From positions 11,613,501 through 11,677,500 of the forward strand of contig NC_083701.1 in the NCBI RefSeq assembly GCF_033118175.1: DNA of 64,000 nt, read 5' to 3'. The DNA comes from Dama dama. Its lineage: Eukaryota; Chordata; Mammalia; Artiodactyla; Cervidae. A model generated the notes under the pieces. That model made no database searches, was not told the DNA's origin, and worked only from the letters and a program-made list of their open reading frames with translations. This document shows positions 37,955 to 52,400 of the stretch, one piece after another. The position numbers and the translations under genes are program-made. Within the stretch, counting starts at the first letter, position 1; each line of letters starts with the position of its first letter.

Positions 37955-38228
37955 TCTTTATCTTTGTCTGTGCTGGGTCTTCGCGGCTGCGCTGGCGCCT
38001 CTCCAGTTGTGGTGCTCAGGCTTCTCATTGCAGGGGCGTCTCTTGTGCCGCACGGGCTCCAGGGCCCGCGGGCTCCAGTAGTTGTGGACCTTAGAGCTCA
38101 GGCTTAGTGGTTGTGACGCTTGGGCTTTGTTACCCCACAACATGTGGGATCTTCCCGGACCAGGGATCAAACCCATGCCTGCTGCATTGTCACGCGGATT
38201 CCTTACCACTGAGCCACCAGGGAAGACC
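37955..38228 (-). mobile_element. CHR-type SINE
   Basis: Contains cttctcattgcaggggcgtc and ends ccactgagccaccagggaag. Same family as the copies at 3.6 and 60.5 kb. Confidence 0.7.
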
Positions 38229-38814
38229 CGGAGTTTTAAAAAAAAAATACATCTTTCGTTCTCATCTGCTTGGTTGAGACCTTGTAAAGAGAGGAGATGG
38301 GATTGGGGAGGAGAAGACTAGGCATCGCTTCTGGGCAGAGGGGCTGACCCTGAACACAAGGAAGTGTTTGGGGGGAAGCGAAGCCATATTAATGAGAAGA
38401 ATAACCACACCTGTAGCCAGCTCGCCTCTTCCCCAGACAAGCCGGGTGAACTCTCTAAAGGAAGCTAAGACTCCTGAACCCCTCCCCACCACACGCTGAC
38501 CTCTCTGAAGAGTCCGGGTGTTCTGTGTGGAGAGACAGGCAAATGCCTCTCCTGGGAGTGGGAACCCAAGCTCTGGCCATTTAGCAAATCCGTGCAAGAC
38601 AAGACAGAGTCCAGGCCAACCGTGCAGGACTTCTCAGAGCCCAGGTAAGTCCTTTCTTTTTTTCACGCCAGTAGAAACAGGCTCCAAACAGTTTTTTGTG
38701 TTGGAAGACACACAGGGCTCATTTCAGATGGTGTGGAAGAAAGAAAAACTTCCTACCCTCCATCTTTGTGCAGAGAGGGGGTTTGGACAGAGGTACTCAT
38801 GCTGGTGTTGAAAA

Positions 38815-39170
38815 CAATTTGCACAAGGTGAGAGTTGCAATTTGGGTTTTATTTGGGGGCAAAATGAGGACTGCAGCCCAGGAGACATGTTTCAGATAGC
38901 TCTGAGGAAATGCTCTGAGGAGGTGAGGGAGGAGCTAGGATATATAGGAGTTTTGCAACCAAGTGCAGGTAGTCTTTACATCAGAAGATCACCATTAATT
39001 AAAGAGACCAGATATGTCAAGTTAAGGAATTTAGCGCTTTTTCTATGTATGGGAAGATGTAGTCTGGGCTCACTGAAATCTTTCCTTTCATATGCATCTC
39101 AGCTATTTGAGGCCAATATCCCATGTTTTCACATCCTGCCTGGGGATGAGCAATATGAATAAAAAAAGGG
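38815..39170. repeat. LTR-like interspersed repeat
   Basis: Sequence with gagagttgcaatttgggttt and aggagctaggatatatagga resembles a recurrent ruminant LTR from memory. Borders and target duplication were not found. Confidence 0.35.
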
Positions 39171-39564
39171 TTACATGGCATCTATGCAAACACTAGAGGA
39201 AAGAAAGACAGTGGCAGAATTCATTCGGGTAGGGAAGTTAAAGAAGAGCCCACAGTGTCCTTAATTATTTTGTATTGAAGTGAAATAATCTCAGTAAAAC
39301 AAGACCTTAAAGATGAGAAGAAGAAACAACAAGACTTAAGCCAAAAGGGAGTGTGCAAAGCTAAGAGACCAAATTGAATATCAGAATGACAGTTTCTGAG
39401 CTAAGAAATTAGAAAAGCAATAGAATGATGATTGCAGTTGAGGGTTGACTCACAGACATTGAGGAAAGACCTGCCATGATCTTAGAGAATGCAAAAGGGA
39501 AAAGGAGAGATTATAGCGAATAGACAAGGTAAAATGTATTTAGAGGACCCAGAGGATATTTGTG

Positions 39565-39730
39565 GGCTTCCCAGGTGGCGCTAGTGGTAAAGAACCCACC
39601 TGTCAATGCAGGACACGTAAGAGACATGGGTTCGATCCCTGGGTGGGGAAGATCCACAGAGGAGCCTGGTGGGCTACAGTCCGTGGGGTCGCAAGGAGTC
39701 AGACACAAATGAGGGGACTTGGCACAGCAC
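39565..39730 (+). mobile_element. Bov-tA SINE
   Basis: tRNA-Glu-derived head tgggcttcccaggtggcgct, then the standard body. Confidence 0.8.
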
Positions 39731-40144
39731 AAGGACATTTGGTGACTGAGAAATAGAGAATTCAGCAAACAGAATGTGTAATGTGTTTAGTGATATGAGT
39801 GACTCTTCCTTAAATGAAGGAAGAACTGAACCCACAGCTCAGAAGGCACTGTCTGAAAACTCCCAGGCTGACTGACAGACGCACAGGTATAATTATGTGT
39901 GTGTGTGTGTTGGTGGGGGGTAGTTATAAGCTTGAAAAAATTCCAGGCATACAAGAACACTTCAGAATGAAAAAGAACTCTTGTTTTAAATATTTTATCA
40001 CATTTCCTAGATCACATGCTTCTCTATCCATCCATCAGTTCACCTTATTTTCTGATATATTTCCAAGTAAGTTACAGATGTCAGTACACTTTACCCAATG
40101 CAATTCAGAATGCTTATTCATGAGAGTTCATTCTTTGTGTACAT

Positions 40145-40300
40145 TGCTTTGAAGTAAAATTAACATGCAATGAAATGCTCAGATCTTTAGATACTATTTG
40201 TTGAGTTTGGACAAACGCATAAACCTTTAGCAAGATACAGAGTTACAGAGTATTTCCATCACCCTAGAATGTTCTCTCCAGTCTTTATCGATCTCTCTCC
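40145..40300 (-). repeat. Old L1 (L1M) 3' end
   Basis: Contains tttgttgagtttggacaaac and catcaccctagaatgttctc in L1M order, just 3' of GSDMC. Confidence 0.5.
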
Positions 40301-40414
40301 ACCCAAACTGGAGTGGCAGAAGGTGGGGCTCCATGTACCCTGAGCACAGAGGATGCTCACAGCTGGACCGGGGTGCAGCCAGGCCTCTCTGGACTCAGTG
40401 CCCCCAGCGAGGGC

Positions 40415-43400
40415 TCAGGCCTCGGCCAGTTGCTGCAGCATCAAGAGGGACCCGTACAGGGCAGACAGGGGCTCCTTGGCCTCCAGGTCCCAAGTCCCCT
40501 TGGGGTTGTCAGGTGCCACACTCAGACCGCACTCCTGCAGCAGGCCAAAGGTGACAGCCAACCCCTCTTCCTCCAGCGAGGCGAGGAGCTTGGGATCCAG
40601 GGTGAAGGGATTGTTGCAGGGGTGCAGGAAGTTGGGCTCCAGGATGCTCTTCACCTGGAGGAAACAGAGTCAGCTGTTGCAGGCCAGCCTTTGAGGTTGG
40701 GAATCAAGACCTTCTATCCAGAGAGCCAGGGCTTCTCGGGGTCATGGGAGAAGGAGAGCGATGGAGTCAAGGGACCCAGAACTCTCATCCTATTATGACC
40801 TGTGGTCAGGGTGAGCTTGGATACGTTTCTGAAAATTGTTGAGCTTTGGTTCCTCAGCTGCCAAATGGTGATACTAACATCGACCTTGCTAAATAGTGTT
40901 ATCTGCACTTACATGTGTATATGTGTATCTGTGCAATGTGTGCGTGTATGTGCACACATCTGTACACATATGTACTTACATATACATAAATGTGGAGGAA
41001 GACAATTTGCAAATGGTAACCGTATGAGAAAAGCATGAGCCCCCACATGTGCATTCCTGTGTGGCTCTTTTAGAACTGTGGGCACCCCCTGCTGGGGTTG
41101 CTATGGAGGTGGAGACCCTCCTGAGGTGGACCCCATCCCCTGGGCCTGCTCCCCAGAGGGAGAGGCAGCCAGGGAGTTCCCAGCGGCCACATGGCTCTGT
41201 CCCCAGTGCCAGCAGGACCTTACATCACCTCTCTTTCCTCAGGATCATTCTTATCCCGGTTCCCTCACCCTCATCCCAGGACGCTGGCCCCTGGGGGTTG
41301 ATTTCTCACCAGCTCCTGCTGCTGGGGCAGGATCCTCTTCTCCATGGACCAGGCCAGCAGCTCATGTTGGATGTCACTCAGCACTGGGGACAAGGGGATA
41401 TTTGGGGAGAGAGAGCAGTGAGGAGTCAGTGCCCCACTGTGAACTAGGGGACCCCAAGAGAGGGGAACCCTGAGGCAGAGGAATAAAACCCGTTAGGTGT
41501 GAAGGTCAAGTTCCCTCCTGCTCTTGGGATGGTTTCCAGGATGCTCTGTAACACAGCCCAGACTGGAGCCTGGAATCATCCACACCTAGTGATAGGTAGG
41601 ATGGACTTGGGCTGGTCTTTCTGGGTCCTGGGCTGGTTCTATATCCTATGGTAAATTTATCTCACTGAGCCCTCCTGACCTTGCAGAGACGAATGATGTG
41701 AGATGAAGGTCATTAGAAAGATTATAGAGAGGTGTGTGCATGCGTGCTAAGTTGCTTCAGTCATATCCAACTCTTTATGACCCTATGGACTGTAGCCCTC
41801 CCCGCTCCTCTGTCCATGGGATTCTCCAGACAAGAATACTGGAGGGGGTTGCCATGCCCTCCTCCAGGGGATCTTCCCCACCCAGGGTTTGAACCTACAT
41901 CTCTTATGTCTCCTGCATTGGCAGGCAGGTTCTTTACCACGAGCACCATGTGGGAAGCCCCCATTAGAGAGGTGGCAGATGGCATCTAATCCCTTCCTTT
42001 GGGGTCTAGAGGCCAAGTTTGTGATGTTCCCACATTTCCCTCAAGTCATTCTTACCCAGTAAGGCTTCAAGGAGGTAAATGATGTGTCTTGACTCAAGCC
42101 ACACATTTCTTGAGTTTTCCTGCATCTCACTTAGGAAGCTGCCTGTATGAATCCAAATGTTCCCATCCAGCTAGAGGAGACCCGTATTAGTAGTTAAGAC
42201 AACAACAACAACAATAGTAATAGCAGTAGATATTGTGGTACAGTTCTGCCGGTATCTTTTGGGTTTACAAGTGATTAACTCAGGTAGGAGGGGGAGGGCT
42301 CTTTACCTCCCCCAGGAGATTCCAAGTAGCTGCAGCACGTGGGCTGCAAACGCTGGACCTGGTCACTGCTGGGCCTGTGTCTGGGGTCCCCTCCTCAGCC
42401 CTCCTTCCCCGGGTATCTGTCGTCGACCTCCTAAACCTGCCCCTTCACAACTCTAATCAGCCTTAGGAAGAGTGGGACCCCCTTCTCACCATGTCTGTGA
42501 AGTCCTGTAGAGCCCCCTGGTCCTTGAGCTTGGCCAGGATGGTATGGAAAAGAGCATCTCGAATGTCCCTGGGGAGCTCAGCCACTGCCTCCATTTCCCT
42601 GGAAACCTCATTTTGTAGGGACTTGAAATCTGTCCTCAACATCAACATCAGCCAGAAAATGGGGGACAATTCTTTGATTAGAAGGTTTGTGGTGTGATAA
42701 GCTGGGCACCTCCATCCCATTTATCTGCCAACCAAAAGCACTTCTGCGGACGGCATGTTTGAACTCTGAGGATGAAGCTATCATAATAGGCTGGAAAGGC
42801 GGGCAGTCCTAGTGCTGAGAAGGGGCCAGGGGGTAGCAGGCAGAGGGGTAGAAGTCTGGGAGGCGAGAAGGAGATTCTGGAAAGAGGTCACAAGAAGTGG
42901 AAGAAAATGACCAAGTGCTCGGTTCTGGGTCATGTCTAGAACAATGTGGATTCTCATGATGGGCTCTAGAGATGAGAATTCTAGGTGCTCTGGGCCCAGT
43001 TTCCACATGTATTGAGTGGAATGTTATGTGGATTACATGAGTTTACTAAGTAAAATGCTTGGGGGGTGGGTAGCACCTGGCATGCATAGATTATCCATCT
43101 CATCGTGTAACTGCCTGTATCATCTGTGACCACAGACACAACCAAGGCATGGCGTTGGGGATTCTCTGCTTCTCCTAGGAGACTTCAGGTGGCCTCCAGA
43201 TGGTCTGCTAAGAGGGAGCAGTCCACTGAGGCAGGAATTTCTGTTTGGTCCATGGCTGTATCCCCACTGCTCAGAATAATGCCTGTTGCTCAAATAGTTT
43301 TCAGCAATGGTTTGTTGTGTGCATGCATGCATCCGTGAATGAATGAATGAATGAGTGGGGCTGTACAAAGTATCAGCTGGGAAGTGGAGCTCAGTTTTGT

Positions 43401-46400
43401 AAGTTGCAAGCACATCACCTTTTGGGTACCTAGCTTTGCAGTTTTCCACCCAGGAAGCCCCAGCTTTCTTCATAAATACTGACCTCGGCAAATGGGTTCC
43501 TGTCCTCTTCCTGGAAAGATTCACAAGGGATCATTTCCCTTTCTCATCCCCCAGGTTTACTCTTGAGACGTTTTGGAGGGTCCTGCCCTCCTAACACCTC
43601 CTCCCTTTTGTTTAACCTCTTCCTCCCCCCATTCCAGCCCCTCCCTCCACCCCCTTGGCCCTCCCAGACCCTTCCCATTCCACAGAAACTAGGGCCAGGC
43701 CCCAGGGCAGTGGTGGCAAAGGCAGGGCCATCTGCTCTGCTCTCCAGATGTGTATTTGCCATTAGGACCCCACCCCAATCCCAGCAAACACACACTCACC
43801 AATTGGGAGGATGGGACGTCTTATGGTGCTTAGAAGGGAAATTAAATTCCCCAGCCCAGAGTTAGTCTGTGAGGACACTCGGTTTCTCTGAACTTCTGCC
43901 TACTTCCCCGAACTCCCCACTTTCTGTCCATCCCTTCCCCTTGCCCAGGGCACCAGAGCCAGCGCCATGGGTAAGGACAGCAAAGGCGAGCACATGGGAC
44001 TTGGGTTGTGACGGGAGGCTTTGGGAAGGAGTCGGAGCCCACTTTCCTGGCTGTAAGATCACCCACTCACCCATTGCTGATTGCATCTGCCATTTCTCCG
44101 GAGAGATAAGCAGAAGGGCTCATTCGCCAAGTGTTAACCTCTCCTTCCCCAAAACATGCACACAAACACACACCCTCATTACCTGTCCTGGTATTCAAAG
44201 GAGAAAAGTGGCTTTCTCTGTGGCCACAAAGGTCTATGGCTTCTGAAAGAAAAGATAGCAGGCTATGGAGGAAGTAGGGTAGTTTTCCTCTGGGTCTGCC
44301 TTGCAGACTAACACCTGGGCTAAGCAGTTTGCACCGCTTTTATTAGCATCCAGAGATGGTCAGGGCTCAGCAGGGCCTGGGGGCTTGGCAGAGAACCTGC
44401 CCTGCTGAGGAACCTCAAGTTCTGAAAAGGCTTTCTGCTTGTCATCATCTGAGATGGAAAGAATTTCTGGATGGGGAAGGAGGCAGGTCAGGAGAGCCCA
44501 GGTTATTCCTGGTGGAGGGGTCCAATCCCACTTTCCTGGCTCTGAAATGACTCGCTTACCTGGTGACATCTGCAGCTCCTGCAGTTTCCCTGGAAGGAGA
44601 AACAGACATGCTCACTTAGGCGCTTTTTCACCCCTCCCGTCTCCTGTCCCTCCTCCTCCTAGCCTCTCTAACTCCTCCCTGTTCCCCCTTATTTCTCATC
44701 TCTCAGCTGACACGCTGCCTGAAGACAGGGAGCCTTGGCAAGTACCTCCCTCCCTCCCCCACCCACCCCCAGGACTCTACTTCAGGATTCAGAAGAGAAA
44801 GTGGCTGTCTCCGGGGCCAAGGGGCCTGTGCCTGGGTCAAGGGCAGGGGAAGGAACTAGGAGGTGGTGGAGGACCTTGCTGGAGGAGTATTCCCTGTAGG
44901 ACTGAGTGCCTTGTGGGGCTGCTGTAACCTTGAAACTGAGGTCTAGGCAGAGACCCTGCGCAACACAGGAACTCATCTTCTGGGAAGGTTTTCCGCTTGT
45001 CATCATGTGAGATGAGAATGGCTGCAAGGGGAAGAAGCCAGGTCAGGAGTGCCCAGGTTATTCCTGCTGGATCCTTTCACACGCCTGCACCCACAGCCCT
45101 CTCCCTTCACCCTCCAGCCTGAATGGTGCAGAGAGGCCCCGCACACCCCTTCCTGGTAAGGCGCGACTTGCAGGCAGGGCTGTGATGATGCTCTTTCTCC
45201 TGAGTCCCGCTGTCTTCGGTTCCCACTGGCTAACACCTAGAGATCTCTTCAAGAAAATTAGAGATACTAAGGGAATATTTTATGCAAGGATGGGCTCAAT
45301 AAAGGACAGAACTGGTGTGGACCTAACAGAAGCAGAAGATATTAAGAAGACATGGCAAGAATACACAGAACTGTACAAAAAAGATCTTCACGATCCAGAT
45401 AATCACGATGGTGTGATCACTCACCTAGAGCCAGACATCCTGGAATGTGAAGTCAAGTGGGCCTTAGAAAGCATCGCTATGAACAAAGCTAGTGGAGGTG
45501 ATGGAATTCCAGTTAAGCTATTTCAAATCCTGAAAGATGATGCTGTGAAAGTGCTGCACTCAGTATGCCAGCAAATTTGGAAAACTCAGCAGTGGCCACA
45601 GGACTGGAAAAGGTCAGTTTTCATTCCAGTCCCAAAGAAAGGCAATGCCAAAGAATGCTCAAACTACCTCACAATTGCACTCATCTCACATGCTGGTAAA
45701 GTAATGCTCAAAATTCTCCAAGCCAGGCTTCAACAGTACGTGAACTTCCAGATGTTCAAGCTGGTTTTAGAAAAGGCAGAGGAACCAGAGATCAAATTGC
45801 CGACATCTGCTGGATCATAGAAAAAGCAAGAGAATTCCAGAAGAACATCTTCTTCTGCTTTATTGACTATGCCAAAGCCTTTGACTCTGTGGATCACAAT
45901 AAACTGTGGAAAATTCTGAAAGAGATGGGAATACCAGACCACCTGACCTGCCTCTTGAGAATTCTGCATGTAGGTCAGGAAACAACAGTTGGAACTGGAC
46001 ATGGAACAACAGACTGGTTCCAAACAGGAAAAGGAGTATGTCAAGGCTGTATATTGTCGCCCTGCTTATTTAACTTATATGCAGAGTGCATCATGAGAAA
46101 CACTGGGCTGGAGGAAGCACAAACTGGAATTAAGATTGCTGGGAGAAATATCAGTAACCTCAGATATGCAGATGACACCACCCTAATGGCAGAAAGTGAA
46201 GAAGAACTAAAGACCCTCTTGATGAAAGTGAAAGAGGAGAGTGAAAAAGTTGGCTTAAGGCTCAACATTCAGAAAACTAGGATTGTGACATCTGGTCCCA
46301 TCACTTCATAGCAAATAGATGGGGAAACAGTGGCTGACTTTATTTTGGGGGCTCCAGATTCACCGCAGATGGTGATTGCAGCCATGAAATTAAAAGATGC

Positions 46401-49400
46401 TAACTCCTTGGAAGGAAAGTTATGACCAACCTAGACAGCATATTAAAAAGCAGAGACATTACTTTGTCAACAAAGGTCCATCTAGTCAAGGCTATGGTTT
46501 TTCCAGTATTCATATATGGATATGAGCGTTGGACTATAAAGAAAGCCGAGTGGTGGAGAATTGATGCTTTTGAACTGTGGTGTTGGAGAAGACTCTTGAG
46601 AGACCCTTGGACTGCAAGGAGATCCAACCAGTGCATCCTAAAGGGGATTAGTCCTGGGTGTTCATTGGAAGGACTGATGTTGAAGCTGAAACTCCAATAC
46701 TTTGGCCACCTGATGGGAAGAGCTGACTCATTTGAGCAGACCCTGATGCTGGGAAAGATTGAGGGCAGAAGGAGAAGGGGACGAGAGAGGATGAGATGGT
46801 TGGACGGCATCATTGACTCAATGGACATGGGTTTGGGTGGACTCCAGGAGTTGGTGATGGACAGGGAGGCCTGGTGTGCTGCGGTTCATGGGGTCGCAAA
46901 GAGTCGGACACGACTGAACGACTGAACTGAACACTTAGAAAACATATTTCTGAAAATGAGGCTCCTTCTCATCCCCTCCTAAATAAATAACACTTTGTCA
47001 TTCCCCACACTCTTTAATAACACTACCATCTCCTGATGCCCTCTGCACAGTCTCTGGTCTCTCTCTAAATTAGCCGTGGATCCCATCTTTGTCTCTACTC
47101 TCAGTAGAACTGGCCCTTTTCCAGAAGCTGAGGTCCTCTGACCCCATGAGACTGGAGAGCTCAGTTCTTTTCTACTGCTATTGACAGGTGGCAAGTGATG
47201 CCAGGACCTGGCCTTGATGAGATGTTACAGAGAGGGTGCTATAGGTGTGTGTGCATGTGTGTGCGTGTGCAAGTGTTGAGGGCATCCTCTCAGGCTGTGT
47301 CAGGACGGCCTGTGTGTGTGTGTGTGTGTGTGTTGAGGGCACCTTCTCCCCTTGGACCTCAGCTGTGTCAGGATGGCCTCTAGCTGGGTCAGCATTTGGG
47401 AGGGGAGAGGGGGGACACCAAGGACGCTGAGCTGTGTTCCCAGTGCTCACCGTTCCTCCTGGGTATGTGGTTGCTGTTTGATGACACTGGTTCACTGATG
47501 TGAAGTCAGAACCCAAAGCGAGGGTGTGTGTACTGGGGGCTGTGCATTCTGAGGCTAGTGAGGGAAAGACATATTAACAGATAAATTCCTGTGTTCTGTT
47601 GTTGGAGCTTCCCTGGTCGCTCAGATGGTAGAGAATCCGCCTGTAGTGCGGGAGACCCGGGTTCGATCCCTGGGTTGGGAAGACCCCCTGGAGGAGGAAA
47701 TGGCCTTACATCTGCAGTTCTGTTTATGACAAGCCACTGTCTTATGAGCTTTACCTGGGCTTATGGGGCTCTGCGGCTCCCCCAGGTGAGCTGCCGAGAG
47801 CGGCAGGGCCTTGAATGCATAGACATGGTTGGGATCAGGGCTGCTCTTTGCCTGGTGCTAAGGACACCCCACGTCGGCCCCCCCTGGTGTCTGTCTCCAT
47901 GTGGGACACTGCGTCTGGGTCTCTGTGTGGCCATGGTTCGGTCCTGCGGGCTTGGAGGTGGCTGTGGGAGGCTGAGAAATCGTGCTCCTCCCCTCCACCA
48001 GCAGGGAGGGAAGCCAGGGTGGCCTCTGGGTGGTCTCCCACTCCCCCTACCCCTTTCAGGCTCTGCTCACCTCGACCATTCTCCTGGAACACCAGCTGCT
48101 TCCTCTTATAGGCCATCACGGTGCCCTGGGGCAGAGTCAGCGTCCTCTGTCTCACTTTCAGACCCGATCTGTCTCCTGTGCTCTGGGTGGAGAAACCAGG
48201 CAACACGGTCATGTGTGCATGAGCTTCTAGAAGCTCACGAGCCAGGACCCAGCAGCCTCCTGCCCTCCCACTCCCCATCCTGGTCCTGATTTCCGGTTAC
48301 CCATTTTTTTTTTTTTCTTCTTTGGTCCAGTATTTACCTTCACGTCTCTCAATGTCATGCTTTTATTGCATGTATATGGGCGCCCTGTGGACCAGTCAAG
48401 CTAACCCATGAAACTAACCATCACATGGAGTTATTCCTGTATTCTAGGAGACCCGAACGACGATTAACATATATTATCATATGATCTAGATGAGTGGGAT
48501 GGTGGGGGGCTGGGAGGGAGGCTCATGAGGCAGGGGATATACGTGTACGTATGGGCGCTCCACTTCATTGTACAGCAGAAACTAACAGCATTGTAAAGCG
48601 ATTACACGCCAGTAAAAAAAAAAAAAAAAAAAATGTGTCATCATAAGCTCTTTGTAGATGCTATTATTTTAATTATTTTGGATCTGGGAACTGTTCCCCA
48701 GAAACACACACAGTGTCCTCAGGCAACCTCATGAGTCACTGGCTCTCCAGAATCAGCTCTGTGCTTTGACCCCCCCAGGATGCCTCCTACCCTCGAGTTG
48801 CTGAGAGAATCCAGTGTAGACCAGTGCCACGGGGAGCTCTGATGTATTGAAACACAGGGGTACCAGGCAAAACCGAGGCGGCCGTGAACCAGGGTGAGAA
48901 GCAAGCTGTTTTCACAACACCTCAGCCCGGGAGCTGATATCGGAACCTTGCTGGACGCTGCGAGCAGTCGTCCTACGTGAAAGGATGCTGGATTTTCTCC
49001 TCCTGTTCTCGCGAAGTCCAGATGCCCAGCCCAAGCAGATGGAAACCCAAAGCTGAACATCAAAATGTCCTTCAGACTGGAGTCATGCTTTATTTATTTC
49101 AGGTTTCTTTGGAATCAAATCATGCAGGTGGAATCTGGCCTCCCCCCGGACAAGTTAACCAATTTGGGGAAAGTTAGTTCATATTTCAGGCTATTTTTTC
49201 CCCCTTTTTAGTTCCTAAATCTCTTAAATGAAGACAACTTACACAAAGTATGTTGCATAGAAAACATGTTATAACACACGCAAAATTTCTTTATCTCCGT
49301 GAATCCTAGCTGATATTGCATATACTTTAATATATTGTTTAAATCAATTTAAAAGATTATAATTGGCCATCGTGAGTGCGTTGTATACATCATATGTGCT

Positions 49401-52400
49401 TGAATGTATTTAAATCTGAATCTATAAACTTTCTGCTTCAGGTATCACAGTATTTAGGGTGTTTTAACTGCCAAAGTTTCGTTTTGTGTTAATGATTCCT
49501 TGGGCTTCTCAGGTGGCTCAGAACCCACCTGCAATGCAAGAAACACAAATTTGATCCCTGACTGGATTGGGAAGATCCCCTGGAGAAGGAAATGGTGACC
49601 CACTCCAGTATTCTTGCCTGAGACATCTTATGGACAGAGGAGCCTGGCGGGCTACAGTCCATGGGTCTCAGAGCTGGACATGAGTTAGCAACTAAACAAC
49701 AATTCCTTGTTTCCTCTAGCAAACCACACAAGAATGTAGTACAGCAACTACACTTTAGTAATTTCAAGGATCTATCATTTGCCCAAAACAAAATATAATC
49801 TCAAATAATTAAATCCATTGCCCATTTTATCAATATGGAATAATCCCATGTACTGAAATTAAGAGAAGATGTTAGACAGACTCTCAGGTCAGGGGTCAGG
49901 CTTCCTCAGCACATGAGAAGTGGGGAGTAATGACCCCACTCACCCCACCCCCTGAAACCAGGTCCTAAGAGGGTCCAGAGTCCCTGGAAAGGGACGCTGG
50001 GCTGGCTGTCCCACTTCAGGACAACACAATACCTTGACACAAAAACTCCAAGGGATAGATAATTTGCCCGTGCCATTCACACTGCTGCTGTCCTGCAAGA
50101 CGGTTGTGTTGATCAGTTGCACAACCTCTGTCACCACATACAGGTTGTCCCCTCTGGTCCGGCACTCCTTCAGAAATGGCGGCTCTTGATCCAACACTTT
50201 CCTAGGGGGCATAAAGGAGGAGGAGGGTCAGAGTGTGAAAGAGATGGCTTCTCAGGTTACTCCTCTCCTTAGGACCTGAAGGGTGCAGAGTCTGTGTGGA
50301 GCCCTAAATGGTGGTAAGGTACTGGCTTATAGGCTAAGAAGGATGTCCCTGGTATGCATGATGGAGAGGCCCCCTTCACTTATGGAGGGATGGGTGTGAG
50401 AGTATGCAAGCCATCTTCTTAAGGCTTTTCCAAAATTATGTTAGTTCTTTTAGAGGGCAGTTTATAGTTCTCCAGCTCTAGGGCCTCTGACCAGAAGATC
50501 CAGAAGTAGATAAGTCTAGATGGTAGAGAACAGTCCTTAGGAGATCCTGCTGTCAAACCTGGGGACCTCCACACCCATCCTTGTCCAGAGACATAATCAG
50601 GGTGGGATGTGGAGCATACAGATAAAGTATGATGACACTTGGAGGATTTTGGATGATTTTTTTTCTTGACTATTATAGGTGAGTGTTTATGGATTAAACA
50701 TCCTTGGTAGGTGGGTAGGACTGGCTTGAAGATGTAAGTTTGAGTGGGAGATGTGAGTGGTGTGAAGTCCTGAAGACAAATTTCATCTCCATTTCATTTC
50801 TGAGACTCATCTCTGATTCCACTCAAGGTCCCTGCTGGGATTGGTGCCCTGGATAACAGCTGTGTGAAAGCCTGAGAAACTCTTAGATTGCTTTTCAGTG
50901 GAGGGGGTCACTGAGGATCCAGGGCTGAGCTTTCCCATTGCCCTTGAAATGAATTTCAAGTCACTTATTTTTCAGTCGCTAAATCATGTCTGACTCTTTG
51001 AGATCCCATGATCTGCAGCATGCCAGGCTCTTCTGTCCTCTGCTGTCTCTCAGAGTTTGCTCAAATTCTTGTCCATTGAGTCGGTGATGCTGTCTAACCA
51101 TCTCATCCTCTGCCGCCCCCTTCTCCTCTGCCTTCAATCTTCCCCAGCATCAGGGTCTTTTCCAATAAGCTGGCTCTTCACATCAGGTGGTCAAAGTATT
51201 GGAGCTTCAGCAAGAGTCCTTCTGATGAATATTCATGGTTGATTTCCTTTAGGATTGACTGGTTTGGTCTCCTTGTAGTTGTAGAGACTCTCATGTGTCT
51301 TCTCTAGCACGACAATTCAAAAGCATCAGTTCTTCGGCACTCAACCTTCTTTATGGTCCAACTCTTAGATCCGTATGTGACTACTGGAAAAACCATAGCT
51401 TTGACTAGATGAATCTTTGTCGGCAAAGTGATGTCTCTGCTTTTTACACCTAGTACACTGTCTAGGTTTGTCATAGCTTTCCTTCTAAGAAGCAGTCATC
51501 TTTTAATTTCATGGCTACAGTCACTGTCCTCAGTGATTTTGGAGCCCAAGAAAATAAAATCTGTTACTGTTTCTACTTTTCTCCCTTCTTTTTGCCATGA
51601 AGTGATAGGATCGGATGCCATGATCTTAGTTTTGGTTTTTTTTAATGTTGAATTTCAAGTCAGCTTTTTTCTCTCTGCTCTCAAGCTGCTTATCTGGTGT
51701 CTAATGGCTGTGTTATCTGATATCTACTTATTTCCTGAGCCTCATTTTCCATTACCTTCATCTTGGTTGGCTAAGCTGCAGTCTCCCCTCTCCAACATCT
51801 CGACAATACCCACCTCTGCCCTGCCTCATTGCCTTTAACCCCTCCTCTGGATCCCTTTCATCCCACTCTTGCTTGCTTCTTTTATTCTTTAGGTCTGAAC
51901 TCAACTCAGCCCCTCAGAGACCTAAACTGACTACCCTCCCTCCAGGCATTCTCTGTTACTTCTTTCTGTCTTACATTCAGAGCCCTCATCACAAACTGTG
52001 ATTACCTTTGTAGCTGAAACACGTTATAGCCTCCACATCCCATTTATTAAAAATCGAACTGCCTTTTTATATTTAAAGCTTTGATCTCTGACTTTACTTA
52101 TCTTACTTGAAACTAGCTGATACAGTTTATTCTAGAAATTTTCTCTTTATTCATCAAGGAGAAAAATGTTTTTTATTTCCTTAGCTCCAGAAACCCAGAT
52201 ATTTTCCTGCAAGACAGTCTTTGCAGATGCTATTTCCAATAAGGGCTGGCAAGACACAAGGAAGACAGAAATTGGGCAATGCCCTGTCCGTAACTTCTGT
52301 TGAGTTTCTAGTTGCTTCCTTAACATGAGCTTCCACCTTTGTTGCCTTCATAAAGATCTATTTAAACTGGCATCTCAGTTTTTAAAGGTGTAAAGACTTA

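Larger units (their letters stand above)
32541..40414. other. Intergenic region between the gasdermin pseudogene and GSDMC
   Basis: No gene recognised. Contents are a BovB tail, several SINEs, a CpG-rich island (34.55-35.05 kb), old L1 tails, and an LTR-like repeat at about 38.8-39.17 kb. No poly(A) signal of GSDMC could be named with confidence just below 40,415. Confidence 0.7.

Noticed and set aside
43869..44246. 125-residue plus-strand open frame
   Set aside because: Antisense to GSDMC hinge exons and introns. No support as a gene.
45182..46925. Reverse transcriptase-like frames as a gene
   Set aside because: They belong to a truncated BovB with frameshifts and stops, and are not a host gene.
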